Below, piece after piece: positions 17,427 to 25,005 of a stretch of DNA of 64,000 nucleotides (position 1 is the first letter of the stretch; the number at the start of each line of letters is the position of its first letter). This DNA comes from Nitratidesulfovibrio sp. SRB-5 (lineage in GTDB: Bacteria; Desulfobacterota; Desulfovibrionia; Desulfovibrionales; Desulfovibrionaceae). Made by a program: the position numbers and the translations under genes. Location: the NCBI RefSeq assembly GCF_019931275.1, contig NZ_JAIOTY010000002.1, forward strand, positions 888,131 through 952,130, read 5' to 3'. The notes under the pieces are model-generated. The model was not told where the DNA came from and searched no databases. It saw nothing but the letters and a program-made list of their open reading frames with translations.

Positions 17427-18653
17427 ATGACCAACCGTGTTCCGCGAACCCGGCCTTGCGGGCGGTGCCCCGCGCGTCCCGCAGGTTTCTGGCGCGCGCG
17501 TGGCCCGTTCGTGCCGCGTGTCGCCGCGTTGGTCGCCTGGCTGGCCATGGCTGCCCTGTGCGCCCTGCTGGCCGTCACCGTGCCGCACGCGCAGGCGCGG
17601 GATGCCGCAGTCGCAGCCCCGGAATCGCCTGGTTCCGAGGCCCCTGCGACTGATCCCCCCGCCGATTCGCCCCCGGTCACCCGCTCCGAAGGCGGGGTGC
17701 CGGTGCTGCGCATTTCCGTGGACAACGGCCCCACGCACTTTCAGGTCAAGGCCTTGCGCCGCTTCGCGGAGGACGTCCGGCATCGCCTGGCCGGTCGGCT
17801 GCGGGTGGAGGTGTACGACAGCGCCAGCCTGTACCGCGACCGCGACGTGTTGCAGGCGTTGAACCTTGGCCGGGTGGAAATGGCCCTGCCGGGAACCTGG
17901 GTGCTGCATTCCGTGGTGCCCGATTGCGGCGTGTTCATGCTGCCCGCCTTCTACGGTGCCCCGGCCCGCGCCAGCCTGGCCGTGGCCGACGGCCCGCCGG
18001 GGCGCATCATTGATGCGCGCATCGAGCGCAACCTGCGCGTCACCGTGCTGGGGCGTTGGCTGGAACTGGGCCACGCCAACCTGTATCTGGTGGACCGCGC
18101 CGTGCGGCGGCACGAGGACCTCGCGGGGCTGCGCATCCGCGTGGCGGGTGGCCCGGCCAACGAACTGCGCCTCGCGGCCATGGGCGCAAGACCCCTGGTG
18201 GTGCCCTGGCCAGACCTGCCGCACTGGCTGCAAGGCGGCAACCTTGACGGGCTGATGACCACCCACGAGACGGCGGTGTCCGGCCAGTTGTGGCGCTACG
18301 GGGTGAGCCACGTGTTCGAGGACCGCGCCTACTTCGCCATGTACGTGCCGCTGGTCAGCCGGACGTTCTGGGAACGCCTGCCCGAAGACATGCGCGACGT
18401 GCTGCGCGACGCTTGGGAAGACCATGTGGCCGAGGCGCGCGCACAGGCGGCGGAGGCCCAGGCCGAGGCTCGCGAGGCATTGCGCATCCAGGGGGTGGTG
18501 TTCTCCGTGCCCGACGATGCCGTGCTGCGCCGCTGGCGCGAACGGCTGCGCCTTGGCGAGCGCGAGGTGGTGGATTTCGTGGGAGTGGACCCGACGCTGT
18601 ACGAAATCGCCAGGTCGACGGCGTGGCAGGCGGAGCAGAACCCCCAGAAATAG
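17427..18653 (+). CDS. TRAP transporter solute-binding protein (DctP family), orphan
   Basis: A 408-residue periplasmic binding protein. GGGAGG precedes the ATG at 17427. A long N-region precedes the hydrophobic core (about 30-52), with cleavage likely near PHAQARDAA. The binding fold is DctP-like: VLRISVDNGPTHFQVKALRRFAEDVRHRLAGRLRVEVYDSASLYRDRDVLQALNLGRVEMALP (given in part), then the conserved LAGLRIRVAGGP region with its Arg that usually ligates a carboxylate. No DctQ or DctM membrane subunit is near, so it either serves a remote transporter or a sensor. Confidence 0.85.
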   Translation: MTNRVPRTRPCGRCPARPAGFWRARGPFVPRVAALVAWLAMAALCALLAVTVPHAQARDAAVAAPESPGSEAPATDPPADSPPVTRSEGGVPVLRISVDNGPTHFQVKALRRFAEDVRHRLAGRLRVEVYDSASLYRDRDVLQALNLGRVEMALPGTWVLHSVVPDCGVFMLPAFYGAPARASLAVADGPPGRIIDARIERNLRVTVLGRWLELGHANLYLVDRAVRRHEDLAGLRIRVAGGPANELRLAAMGARPLVVPWPDLPHWLQGGNLDGLMTTHETAVSGQLWRYGVSHVFEDRAYFAMYVPLVSRTFWERLPEDMRDVLRDAWEDHVAEARAQAAEAQAEAREALRIQGVVFSVPDDAVLRRWRERLRLGEREVVDFVGVDPTLYEIARSTAWQAEQNPQK

Positions 18654-18809
18654 GATGGCTGCGGTCCCGGCCCTGCAATGGTTGATCCGGCATGGCCCAG
18701 CCCTTGCCAGTCTGCCCGCCCGCGAAGCAATGCCGGGCACCAGTTCTGTCTTTGGTCCCGCCTTCCGCACGCTGCCACGATACTGTCAGTCCACCCACAG
18801 GGAGGGTAC

Positions 18810-20147
18810 ATGCATCCGTTCCGTTCGCCTTCCGTTCGCCCGGCCACTTCGCGTTGCCTGTTCCGCCCGTTCCACCTGTTCCGCCCGTTCCACCTGTTCC
18901 GCCCGTCTCGTCCGTCCCGCCCGTCCCGTCAGCTCCATGTGGCGCTGCTGATGCTGTTGGCGCTGCTGTGCCTGGGACGGCCAGCCCTGGCCGAAGATGC
19001 GCCCCTGCCCAAGCCCGCGTCCCTGCCGTGGGCAGAGGTGGAGGCCGCCGCGCGCGGCACCACGGTGCGCTTTCACATGTATGGCGGCATGGCCACGGCC
19101 AACCGCTACGTGGACGGCTTCGTGGCGCCGGAACTGGCGCGGCGCTACGGCATCACCCTGGTGCGCGTGCCCATGGAGGCCCCGGTGTTCGTCAACCGGC
19201 TGCTGGCGGAAAAGGCGGCGGGTCGCGCCACGGGCAGCATGGACCTGTTGTGGATCAACGGCGAGAACTTTCGCAACGCCCGGCTGGGCGGCGTGTTGTG
19301 GGGACCGTATGCCCCGGCCCTGCCCAACATGGCGCTGACCGACCCGGTGCAGAGCGCCACCGACTTCGGCTATCCCGTGGACGGCCATGAATCGCCCTAC
19401 GGGCGGGCGCAGCTGGTGCTGGAGTACGACACCGCCCGCACCCCCGAGCCGCCGCGCACCATGGCCCAGCTGGGCCAGTGGGTGAAGGCCCATCCGGGGC
19501 GGTTCACCTATCCCCAGCCGCCGGACTTCACCGGGTCGGCCTTCATCCGTCAGGCCTTCTACGCCCTTACCGGGGGGCACGCGCAGTACATGCGCCCGCT
19601 GGACAAGGATCTGCTGGGCCGCAAGGCTCCGGCGCTGTGGACGTGGCTGCGCGATCTTGCCCCGCACCTGTGGCAGGCCGGGCGGGCCTACCCGCGCGAC
19701 GCCGCCGCGCTGGATGCGTTGTTCGCGCGGGGCGAGGTGGATTTTTCCGTCTCGTACCATCCGGCCCATGCCCAGGCGCTGATCGATGACGGCACCTATC
19801 CGGCCACGGTGCGCACCGTGGCCCTGGACGACGGGTCCATCTTCAACACCCACTTCGTGGCCATACCCTTCAACGCGCCCAACAAGGCGGGGGCCATGGT
19901 GGTTGCCAACTTCCTGCTGTCGCCCGAGGCGCAACTGGCCAAGATGGACCCGGCCTGGTGGGGCGATTTTCCGGCCATCGAGGTGGAGCGGCTGCCCGGG
20001 GAATGGCGCGCGCGCTTCGCCGCCGTGAAGATGGGCGAGGCCACCCTGTCCCCCGATGCGCTGTCCAGGCGGGCCGTGCCCGAGATACCCGCCGACTGGC
20101 TGGAGGCGCTGGAACGCGGCTGGGATGCCGAGGTGCTGCGCAGGTAG
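18810..20147 (+). CDS. YnjB-type ABC transporter substrate-binding protein, orphan
   Basis: A 445-residue protein. GGGAGGG sits six bases before the ATG at 18810. The first 60 residues form an unusual signal peptide whose basic part is built of repeats (FRPFHLFRPFHLFRP) encoded by 9-base units, followed by the hydrophobic core HVALLMLLALLCLG and a probable cleavage at ALAED. The mature protein resembles E. coli YnjB (COG4134): VRFHMYGGMATANRYVDGFVAP near the start, then DLLWINGENF and DGHESPYG. The family is linked to YnjCD ABC permease/ATPase genes, which are absent here. The ligand is unknown. Confidence 0.82.
   Translation: MHPFRSPSVRPATSRCLFRPFHLFRPFHLFRPSRPSRPSRQLHVALLMLLALLCLGRPALAEDAPLPKPASLPWAEVEAAARGTTVRFHMYGGMATANRYVDGFVAPELARRYGITLVRVPMEAPVFVNRLLAEKAAGRATGSMDLLWINGENFRNARLGGVLWGPYAPALPNMALTDPVQSATDFGYPVDGHESPYGRAQLVLEYDTARTPEPPRTMAQLGQWVKAHPGRFTYPQPPDFTGSAFIRQAFYALTGGHAQYMRPLDKDLLGRKAPALWTWLRDLAPHLWQAGRAYPRDAAALDALFARGEVDFSVSYHPAHAQALIDDGTYPATVRTVALDDGSIFNTHFVAIPFNAPNKAGAMVVANFLLSPEAQLAKMDPAWWGDFPAIEVERLPGEWRARFAAVKMGEATLSPDALSRRAVPEIPADWLEALERGWDAEVLRR
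18858..18929. repeat. In-frame 9-bp repeat in the YnjB signal peptide
   Basis: Eight 9-base units (CTGTTCCGC / CCGTTCCAC / CCGTCCCGC types) code for the repeated Leu-Phe-Arg-Pro and Pro-Ser-Arg residues of the signal peptide N-region. Copy number changes would lengthen or shorten the positively charged region in frame. Confidence 0.9.
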
Positions 20148-20464
20148 TCCGGCGGTTCCGGCCAGGATTCGGGCAGCGGATGCCGACATGATGCGATGCA
20201 GGGGCCGCTTCCCGAGGGGGGCGGCCCTTTTGCGCGGAGTGTCGGGGGGATGGGATGCGTGGGGGCGGGCGCACGGAAGGGCGAAAGGGCTGGCCGGTTG
20301 CATGGGTGCCATGCCGTGTCCGAACCCCGGGGGGGGCAGGGGATGTCTGCCGGAAATGCACGCAGAGGAGGCAGGCGGAAATCGGCGGGAACAGGTGATG
20401 GCAGGCGGGGCAGGCGCGCACGGGAGATGCCCGCTCGGGCAGGCGAGGCAAGGGGGAGGTGGAC
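20148..20464. other. Convergent intergenic region
   Basis: About 317 bases between the YnjB-type gene and a minus-strand hypothetical. It contains the terminator at 20200-20231; the rest is GC-rich with no gene, repeat or operator that I can support. Confidence 0.5.
20200..20231 (+). terminator. Intrinsic terminator after the YnjB-type gene
   Basis: GGGCCGC and GCGGCCC arms with a 12-base loop followed by TTTTG. Confidence 0.75.
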
Positions 20465-20770
20465 CTATTCGTGCCCGCCGTACTCGCGCGCATGCCAGGC
20501 GCGCAGCCCGCGCGGCTTGTCGCGCAGGTAGCCGGTCACCAGATAGTCCAGCAGGTTGCGCGCGGCCTTGTCAGACAGCAGCAGCAGGGGGGTGTCCGCT
20601 CCCTGCGCGTCGAGCAGCAGCAGGCTGGCGTCCTGGGTGCAGCAAAAGCGCTGGCCGGGGCCGCGCGTGCGCAAGGCAAGGCACAGGTCGCACAGATCCT
20701 GCTCGCTCAGGGGCGAGAGGGAGGAAAGCCAGGCCATGGCATCGGTGGTTGCATTGGTATAATCGAACAT
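20465..20770 (-). CDS. Small hypothetical protein
   Basis: A 101-residue protein starting MFDYTNATTDAMAWL. The upstream in-frame ATG at 20815 has no ribosome site, whereas TTGGAAAA lies before 20770. It is acidic with two cysteine-containing segments (DLCDLCLALR and RFCCTQD) and a central LLLLDAQGADTPLLLLSD strand pair; the C-terminus is basic. I do not recognise a family. Codon use is like that of neighbouring genes, so it is probably real. It is transcribed alone. Confidence 0.5.
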   Translation of the reverse strand: MFDYTNATTDAMAWLSSLSPLSEQDLCDLCLALRTRGPGQRFCCTQDASLLLLDAQGADTPLLLLSDKAARNLLDYLVTGYLRDKPRGLRAWHAREYGGHE

Positions 20771-20944
20771 AATGTATTTTCCAATGTATTGCCCGGCATG
20801 GGTTGCGTCAAGCATGTGCGGGCGCGCACCGCTGGCCTGGCGGAGGAAAATATAAATGACCGGCGCGGGTCGCCCCTGCTAGACCAGTACCGGCGTTGGC
20901 GCCAGCCGCGCACGACGCCAAGTTCGCAGAATGGGGTTCGCAAC

Positions 20945-21217
20945 GTGAAGCATGACATTGACGGCCTACTGGGTAACGTGGGCAAGGAACTGACGGGCCT
21001 TTCCGTATCGCTGGACGGGCTGGAACGCACGCCGGAGGGCGCGTACATCGTGCCTGCGTCGGTGCTGCTGTCCATGGTTCATTCCGTGCAGCAGATACTT
21101 TCCCTGTGGAGAAAGGCCCACTCGACGTTCAGCATAGCCATGGCGTCGAGCGTCCTGTGCCGCGAAGAGGCGCTGAACACGTTGTTCGACGCCGCTGAGG
21201 ACGGCACGGAGCATTGA
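20945..21217 (+). CDS. Small hypothetical protein
   Basis: A 90-residue protein read from GTG at 20945 (VKHDIDGLLGNVGKELTGL). It is largely helical by pattern, with a short loop near LERTPEGAYIVPASVLL, and carries a single Cys. The ribosome site is poor (GGGG about ten bases upstream). No family recognised. It is divergent from the preceding small hypothetical and separated from dsrC by two hairpins. Confidence 0.45.
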   Translation: MKHDIDGLLGNVGKELTGLSVSLDGLERTPEGAYIVPASVLLSMVHSVQQILSLWRKAHSTFSIAMASSVLCREEALNTLFDAAEDGTEH

Positions 21218-21305
21218 TTCCGGTCGTCCTTCCCACCAGCAACCACGCTTCGCAGTACGAAGCCCGCAACCGGCGCGCCTGAACTGGCCGGGCGTGCCAT
21301 TGAAA

Positions 21306-21345
21306 GCCGCAAAGGGCGGGAGCATGTGCTCCCGCCCTTTGCGGC
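21306..21345 (+). terminator. Perfect 19-base inverted repeat
   Basis: Arms at 21306-21324 and 21327-21345 are perfectly complementary with only two bases between them. The loop region has GCATGTGC. There is no T-run, so it may terminate through the strength of the stem or serve both strands. Confidence 0.6.
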
Positions 21346-21483
21346 GTGGCGCAACCGTAGCCACATGTCGCCAGCCGTAGTCACATGTCGTCGCACCGGA
21401 ACTGGTGACCGCTGTAGGCAGCCGCTGTCCGGCTCCGCTTTCGGCGCGCCCGTGCCCCGCATGGGACCAGGGCGCGGAAATGG

Positions 21484-21516
21484 AGAAGGGCGGAAGCTTG
21501 CGCTCCCGCCCTTTCG
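21484..21516 (-). terminator. Terminator of dsrC
   Basis: AAGGGCGG (21486-21493) and CCGCCCTT (21506-21513), with inner AGC/GCT pairing and one A-C mismatch, lie 20 bases past the dsrC stop on the minus strand. The stem shares GGGCGGGAGC with the hairpin at 21306. Confidence 0.7.
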
Positions 21517-21536
21517 TGAACAATGGGCCGTATGGA

Positions 21537-21854
21537 CTACACGCAGCCGGTGGGCTTGGGCAGGCCGGCCATCTTGCAGGCGCCCTTGCCGGGGCCGGAG
21601 GGGAACAGTTCGTAGATCTCCTTCAGCTTGAAGCCGGTGTTCTTGGAGAGGATACGAACCATCGGGGCGATGCCGTTCTTCTTGTAGTAGTCCTGCAGGA
21701 AGTCGATGATCTTCTGGTGATCGGGGGTGATGTCCGCGATACCTTCGGATTCCTTCACGAATTCAACCCACTCGGTGCTCCAGTCATCAAAGCGAAGAAG
21801 GAAGCCGTCTTCATCGACTTCGAAGCTCTTGCCCTTGTAAGTGACTTCAGCCAT
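21537..21854 (-). CDS. dsrC: DsrC, sulfur-carrier partner of dissimilatory sulfite reductase
   Basis: A 105-residue protein with AAGGAGG before the ATG. The fold is that of DsrC/TusE, and the swinging C-terminal arm ends GKGACKMAGLPKPTGCV with the two strictly conserved cysteines C93 and C104 of true DsrC. During sulfite reduction by DsrAB, DsrC accepts sulfur as a trisulfide between these cysteines and delivers it to the DsrMKJOP membrane complex. It stands alone on the minus strand, as in Desulfovibrio species where it is not linked to dsrAB. A good promoter lies about 150 bases upstream. Confidence 0.98.
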   Translation of the reverse strand: MAEVTYKGKSFEVDEDGFLLRFDDWSTEWVEFVKESEGIADITPDHQKIIDFLQDYYKKNGIAPMVRILSKNTGFKLKEIYELFPSGPGKGACKMAGLPKPTGCV

Positions 21855-22006
21855 GCGTGTCCTCCTTGGACAGGTTCTTGGCAGTGAAAGGGATGCACGA
21901 CAAACGCCTGACCTTCGCATCGTGCGGCGATGCGCCGGCCGATGATAAGCAGCGATCCGCTGCCTCTATCCGAATGATGGTCGTCCCAAGGCAGATTCTG
22001 CCCGCT

Positions 22007-22035
22007 GGATAAACCGCAGCCACCCGGCGTGTCAA
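22007..22035 (-). promoter_or_regulatory. Sigma-70-type promoter of dsrC
   Basis: On the minus strand TTGACA (22035-22030) and TTATCC (22012-22007) are separated by 17 bases, ideal spacing with a consensus -35. This implies a leader of about 145 nucleotides before dsrC, a highly expressed gene. Confidence 0.65.
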
Positions 22036-22404
22036 CGAGGACCTCTTGCGGGCCTTCGCTGGTGAACCCGCAACGCTCTCCCGAAGGGGGGGCGGTCACG
22101 GGTGTCGGAGAACCGAATCGCGCGGATTTTTCCGGGTTCCAGACATGCGGACGAGGCACAAGATGCCACAATGTCATGAAAAATTCAAGGCAGGCGTGGG
22201 TGTTTTTTCGGCAAGCATTACAGCCCCCTACGGGTGAGCGTGTAAACAGTTGCTCACCAGCCGCAACGAGCCCGGCAGAATGGGCGCGATACGGGCCGTA
22301 TGGGGTGTGCTATGGGCGGGCGGGGGAAGTGATGCATGCAGTGATGCGTTGCCACCTCCCCAATGACAGGGGCACTGTAGTGTGTTGCCGGAAACGTGTC
22401 AATG

Positions 22405-22440
22405 TATGTGAAATAATGCACGAGATGTGAGTGTTCACAA
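22405..22440. promoter_or_regulatory. Weaker CRP/FNR-like half-sites
   Basis: TGTGA at 22407-22411 is followed after six bases by GCACG, and TGTGA at 22426-22430 is followed after four bases by TCACA (22435-22439). They are imperfect in sequence or spacing but lie 120-150 bases from the perfect site at 22556. Confidence 0.35.
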
Positions 22441-22555
22441 TATGCCGCATACAGTGAAGTGTTGTTTGGTGTGTCGGAAATGGAGTTTGGGGCGGATTTT
22501 GTCATTATGCTGAAATAACAGTTTTTTTTGTAGTTGCCGGGGGTGCTGGCCAGTA

Positions 22556-22579
22556 CATTTGTGATTATATTCACAAATG
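22556..22579. promoter_or_regulatory. CRP/FNR-family operator (HcpR-like)
   Basis: CATTTGTGA-N6-TCACAAATG is a perfect 9+9 palindrome with the six-base spacer typical of the CRP/FNR family and contains TTGTGAN6TCACAA, the motif predicted, as I recall, for HcpR in Desulfovibrio. It lies 229 bases before hrcA and about 700 bases upstream of dsrC. Confidence 0.7.
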
Positions 22580-22807
22580 GTGGACCTGTCAGGTCCGAAT
22601 GGGCGTGCGCACGGCCTGGAGTCCGGAGGGCGCTGGCCTGATCCATTTTGCCCCTAGCCTTTGTCCGGCATCTGTCGTGGATGGGCAAGTGCCTGCCATA
22701 TTTCCCGACCCGGCAGGTCCGCCCCGGCCAACCTTGACAGCCCACACCCCCGTTGTTACCCGTTTGTGCTACTGCAAGAACTGCATCCTCATGATGCCGG
22801 AGCCTTC

Positions 22808-23875
22808 ATGCCCAGCCTCGGACAGCGCGAAACCCAGGTGCTTGCCACCATCATCGAAAGCTACATCGCCTCGGCCTCGCCCGTGGGGTCTCGCGCCGTG
22901 GCCGAGCATTCCGGCTTGCGTCTTTCCCCGGCCAGCATGCGCGCCACCATGTCCGACCTGACCGACCTTGGCTATCTGGAGCAGCCGCACACGTCCGCAG
23001 GCAGGGTGCCGACGGCGCGCGCCTTCCGGCTGTACGTGGACAGCCTGCTGCGCCCGTTGCCGCTGGGCAGTGCCGAGCGCGATGCCATAGCCGACGAGCT
23101 TTCGCGGCAGGAACTGGAGATTTCCGGCATCCTGCGTCGCGCCGCCAACCTGTTGTCCGGCCATGCCCGGCAACTGGGCATGGTGGTGGCCCCCAGCGAG
23201 GACGAGGCCCGCTGGCGCAGCATCGAATTCGCCCCGGCCGCCGAAGGGCTGGTGTTGGCCGTGCTGATGCTGGAAGGCGGCCTGGTGCGCACCCGCACCG
23301 TGCGCGTGGACGAGCGCTACGGGCAGGATGAACTGGTGCGCTTCGGCAATTATCTCAACGAACATTTCCGGGGCCTGTCCCTGTCCGAGGCGCGCGATCG
23401 CATCGGCCACGAACTGGCCCGCGCTGGCTCGCGGCTGGAAGAAATGTGCGTGCGCGCCCTGGCCCTGTCGCGCCGCGCCGTGGAACACATGGGCGACGAC
23501 CGCGAGCTCATCGTCAACGGCACGCTGAACATGCTGGCCCACGCGGAATTCACCGACGTGGGCCGCATGCGCGACCTGCTGGCCGCCATCGAGGAACGCT
23601 CGCGTCTGTTGGAACTGCTGGACCGCACCCTGTCCGAACGCGACGTGCGCATAACCTTCTGTCAGGACGTGGCCGACGGCGCGCCCGACGGACTGCGCGG
23701 GTGCAGCGTGATCAGCGCCGCCTACGGCGGCGACACGCCGCGTGGCGTGGTCAGCGTGGTGGGGCCGTTGCGCATGGACTACGCCAAGATCGTTCCGGTG
23801 GTGCAGTGCGTTTCGCGGGCGCTTACCCAGCTGTTCCGCGAACGGTTTGCCGCCGCGCCTTGCCGGTTGCCGTAA
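22808..23875 (+). CDS. hrcA: Heat-inducible transcription repressor HrcA
   Basis: A 355-residue repressor, start set by GGAG ten bases upstream. The N-terminal winged helix is typical: LGQRETQVLATIIESYIASASPVGSR, then LSPASMRATMSDLTDLGYLEQPHTSAGRVPT. The central and C-terminal regions correspond to the HrcA dimerisation and inserted domains, ending with the conserved GVVSVVGPLRMDYAKIVPVV. HrcA normally binds CIRCE elements to repress groESL and dnaK operons; none was found in this window. It is followed by grpE after about 100 bases, the usual order. Confidence 0.96.
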   Translation: MPSLGQRETQVLATIIESYIASASPVGSRAVAEHSGLRLSPASMRATMSDLTDLGYLEQPHTSAGRVPTARAFRLYVDSLLRPLPLGSAERDAIADELSRQELEISGILRRAANLLSGHARQLGMVVAPSEDEARWRSIEFAPAAEGLVLAVLMLEGGLVRTRTVRVDERYGQDELVRFGNYLNEHFRGLSLSEARDRIGHELARAGSRLEEMCVRALALSRRAVEHMGDDRELIVNGTLNMLAHAEFTDVGRMRDLLAAIEERSRLLELLDRTLSERDVRITFCQDVADGAPDGLRGCSVISAAYGGDTPRGVVSVVGPLRMDYAKIVPVVQCVSRALTQLFRERFAAAPCRLP

Positions 23876-23974
23876 TCCCGTCCATTTTTCGGTCATTTCC
23901 GATACATGCGACCCGCCCCGGCGGGATATTTCAACGACGACGTCACGCTTCAGGATTTCAAGGAGATTCAGGAC

Positions 23975-24580
23975 ATGCCCCCCAGCAATGCGTTCAAGGA
24001 CAATGTGGAGATCAGCCCCGAGGCAGAGGCCCTGCGTACCGAGGCCGATGCGTCTTCGCGGCACCAGGCCGCCGGTGCGGGTTCCCCCATGGTGATTGAC
24101 GATGACGCCCTGCGCGAACAGTGCGCGGTCCGGCTGTGCCCGGAATGTCCCGAACGGGCCGATGCCGACGAGCAGCGCCTGCGCGCCCTGGCGGAAATGG
24201 ACAATTTCAAGAAGCGGTTGCAGCGCGAAAAGGACGACCAGGTGCGCTACGCCGCCGAAGTGGTGCTGGCGGACCTGCTGCCCACCCTGGACAACCTGGA
24301 TCTGGCCCTGCAATACGGGCGCGGCAACGCGGCCTGCAAGGACATGCTGATCGGCGTGGAAATGACCCAGAGGCTGCTGCTGGACGCGCTGAAGCGCCAC
24401 GGCCTGGAGCCCGTGGGCGAGGCGGGCGAACCGTTCAGCCCGGAAATCCACGAGGCCATCGGCGCCGAAGTGCGCCCCGACCTGCCGGAAAACACCGTGT
24501 GTGCCCTGATGCAGCGCGGCTACCGGCTGAAGGAGCGCCTGCTGCGGCCCGCCAAGGTTGCGGTAAGCCGTCCGGAATAG
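23975..24580 (+). CDS. grpE: GrpE nucleotide-exchange factor
   Basis: A 201-residue co-chaperone of DnaK. AAGGAG lies 11 bases before the ATG at 23975; the longer frame from 23906 lacks a site. After an acidic N-terminal tail, the helical dimer region runs through LRALAEMDNFKKRLQREKDDQVRYAAEVVLADLLPTLDNLDLAL (given in part), and the C-terminal beta domain contains PENTVCALMQRGYRLKERLLRPAKVAV. An unusual CPEC pair sits in the N-terminal part (VRLCPECPERAD). Unlike many genomes, dnaK does not follow; a terminator closes the unit. Confidence 0.95.
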   Translation: MPPSNAFKDNVEISPEAEALRTEADASSRHQAAGAGSPMVIDDDALREQCAVRLCPECPERADADEQRLRALAEMDNFKKRLQREKDDQVRYAAEVVLADLLPTLDNLDLALQYGRGNAACKDMLIGVEMTQRLLLDALKRHGLEPVGEAGEPFSPEIHEAIGAEVRPDLPENTVCALMQRGYRLKERLLRPAKVAVSRPE

Positions 24581-24614
24581 GCGCCCGGATAGTAACGTCA
24601 CACATGCGGACATC

Positions 24615-24649
24615 AGGCGGCACGTTCCCCGGCGGGGCGTGCCGCCTTT
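24615..24649 (+). terminator. Intrinsic terminator after grpE
   Basis: AGGCGGCACG (24615-24624) and CGTGCCGCCT (24638-24647) with a GC-rich loop and TTTG after the stem. Confidence 0.8.
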
Positions 24650-24879
24650 GCGTTGCGGGGCGGAAGTTGGGCGAGGCGGGGGCGAAAGTGGCCCAAGGGG
24701 GGCGGATGTGGCGCAGCTACCCCCCCCATCGCATGCCCTTGGCGTAAGCCAGACTGATCCATATACGGCCTATATATGGCCCCATGTGGATATGACGTGA
24801 GTCTGAAGCGGGGCCTCGCCTTGCCTGTCGCCTTGCCCGTCGCCCTGTCCGGTGTGTGTCCGATGATCTGCCTGGCCCC

Positions 24880-24939
24880 GTCTGGGCCAGTCTGGGCCAG
24901 TCTGGGCCAATTTGGGCCAGTTTGGGCCTGTCTGGCGCG
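24880..24939. repeat. Six 10-bp tandem repeats
   Basis: Units GTCTGGGCCA three times, then ATTTGGGCCA, GTTTGGGCCT and GTCTGGCGCG, in the region before the EamA transporter gene. Confidence 0.9.
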
Positions 24940-25005
24940 CTGCCCGGCGCCAGTCCAACACGGTATCATTTGCGCTTCACCCGGCTTCGCAGTATGGGGG
25001 GCCGC

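Larger units (their letters stand above)
21218..21536. other. Convergent region with two related hairpins
   Basis: About 319 bases between a plus-strand hypothetical and dsrC on the minus strand. It holds the two GGGCGGGAGC-containing hairpins listed separately and no gene. Confidence 0.6.
21855..22807. other. 950-base regulatory region between dsrC and hrcA
   Basis: No gene is convincing; an open frame at 22029-22430 has a composition unlike a protein and no ribosome site. The left part holds the dsrC promoter, and the middle (22400-22600) is the most AT-rich part of the neighbourhood and carries CRP/FNR-like palindromes. No CIRCE element (TTAGCACTC-N9-GAGTGCTAA) was seen near hrcA. Confidence 0.6.
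24581..25005. other. Intergenic region after grpE
   Basis: About 425 bases with the grpE terminator, a homopolymer-rich patch near 24720 and a 10-base tandem repeat (24880-24939). No gene is supported. Confidence 0.5.

Noticed and set aside
22029-22430. 133-codon open frame between dsrC and hrcA
   Set aside because: No ribosome site, composition unlike local genes, and it overlaps the dsrC promoter and regulatory palindromes.
22600-22807. CIRCE element expected before hrcA
   Set aside because: No TTAGCACTC-N9-GAGTGCTAA or close variant was found.
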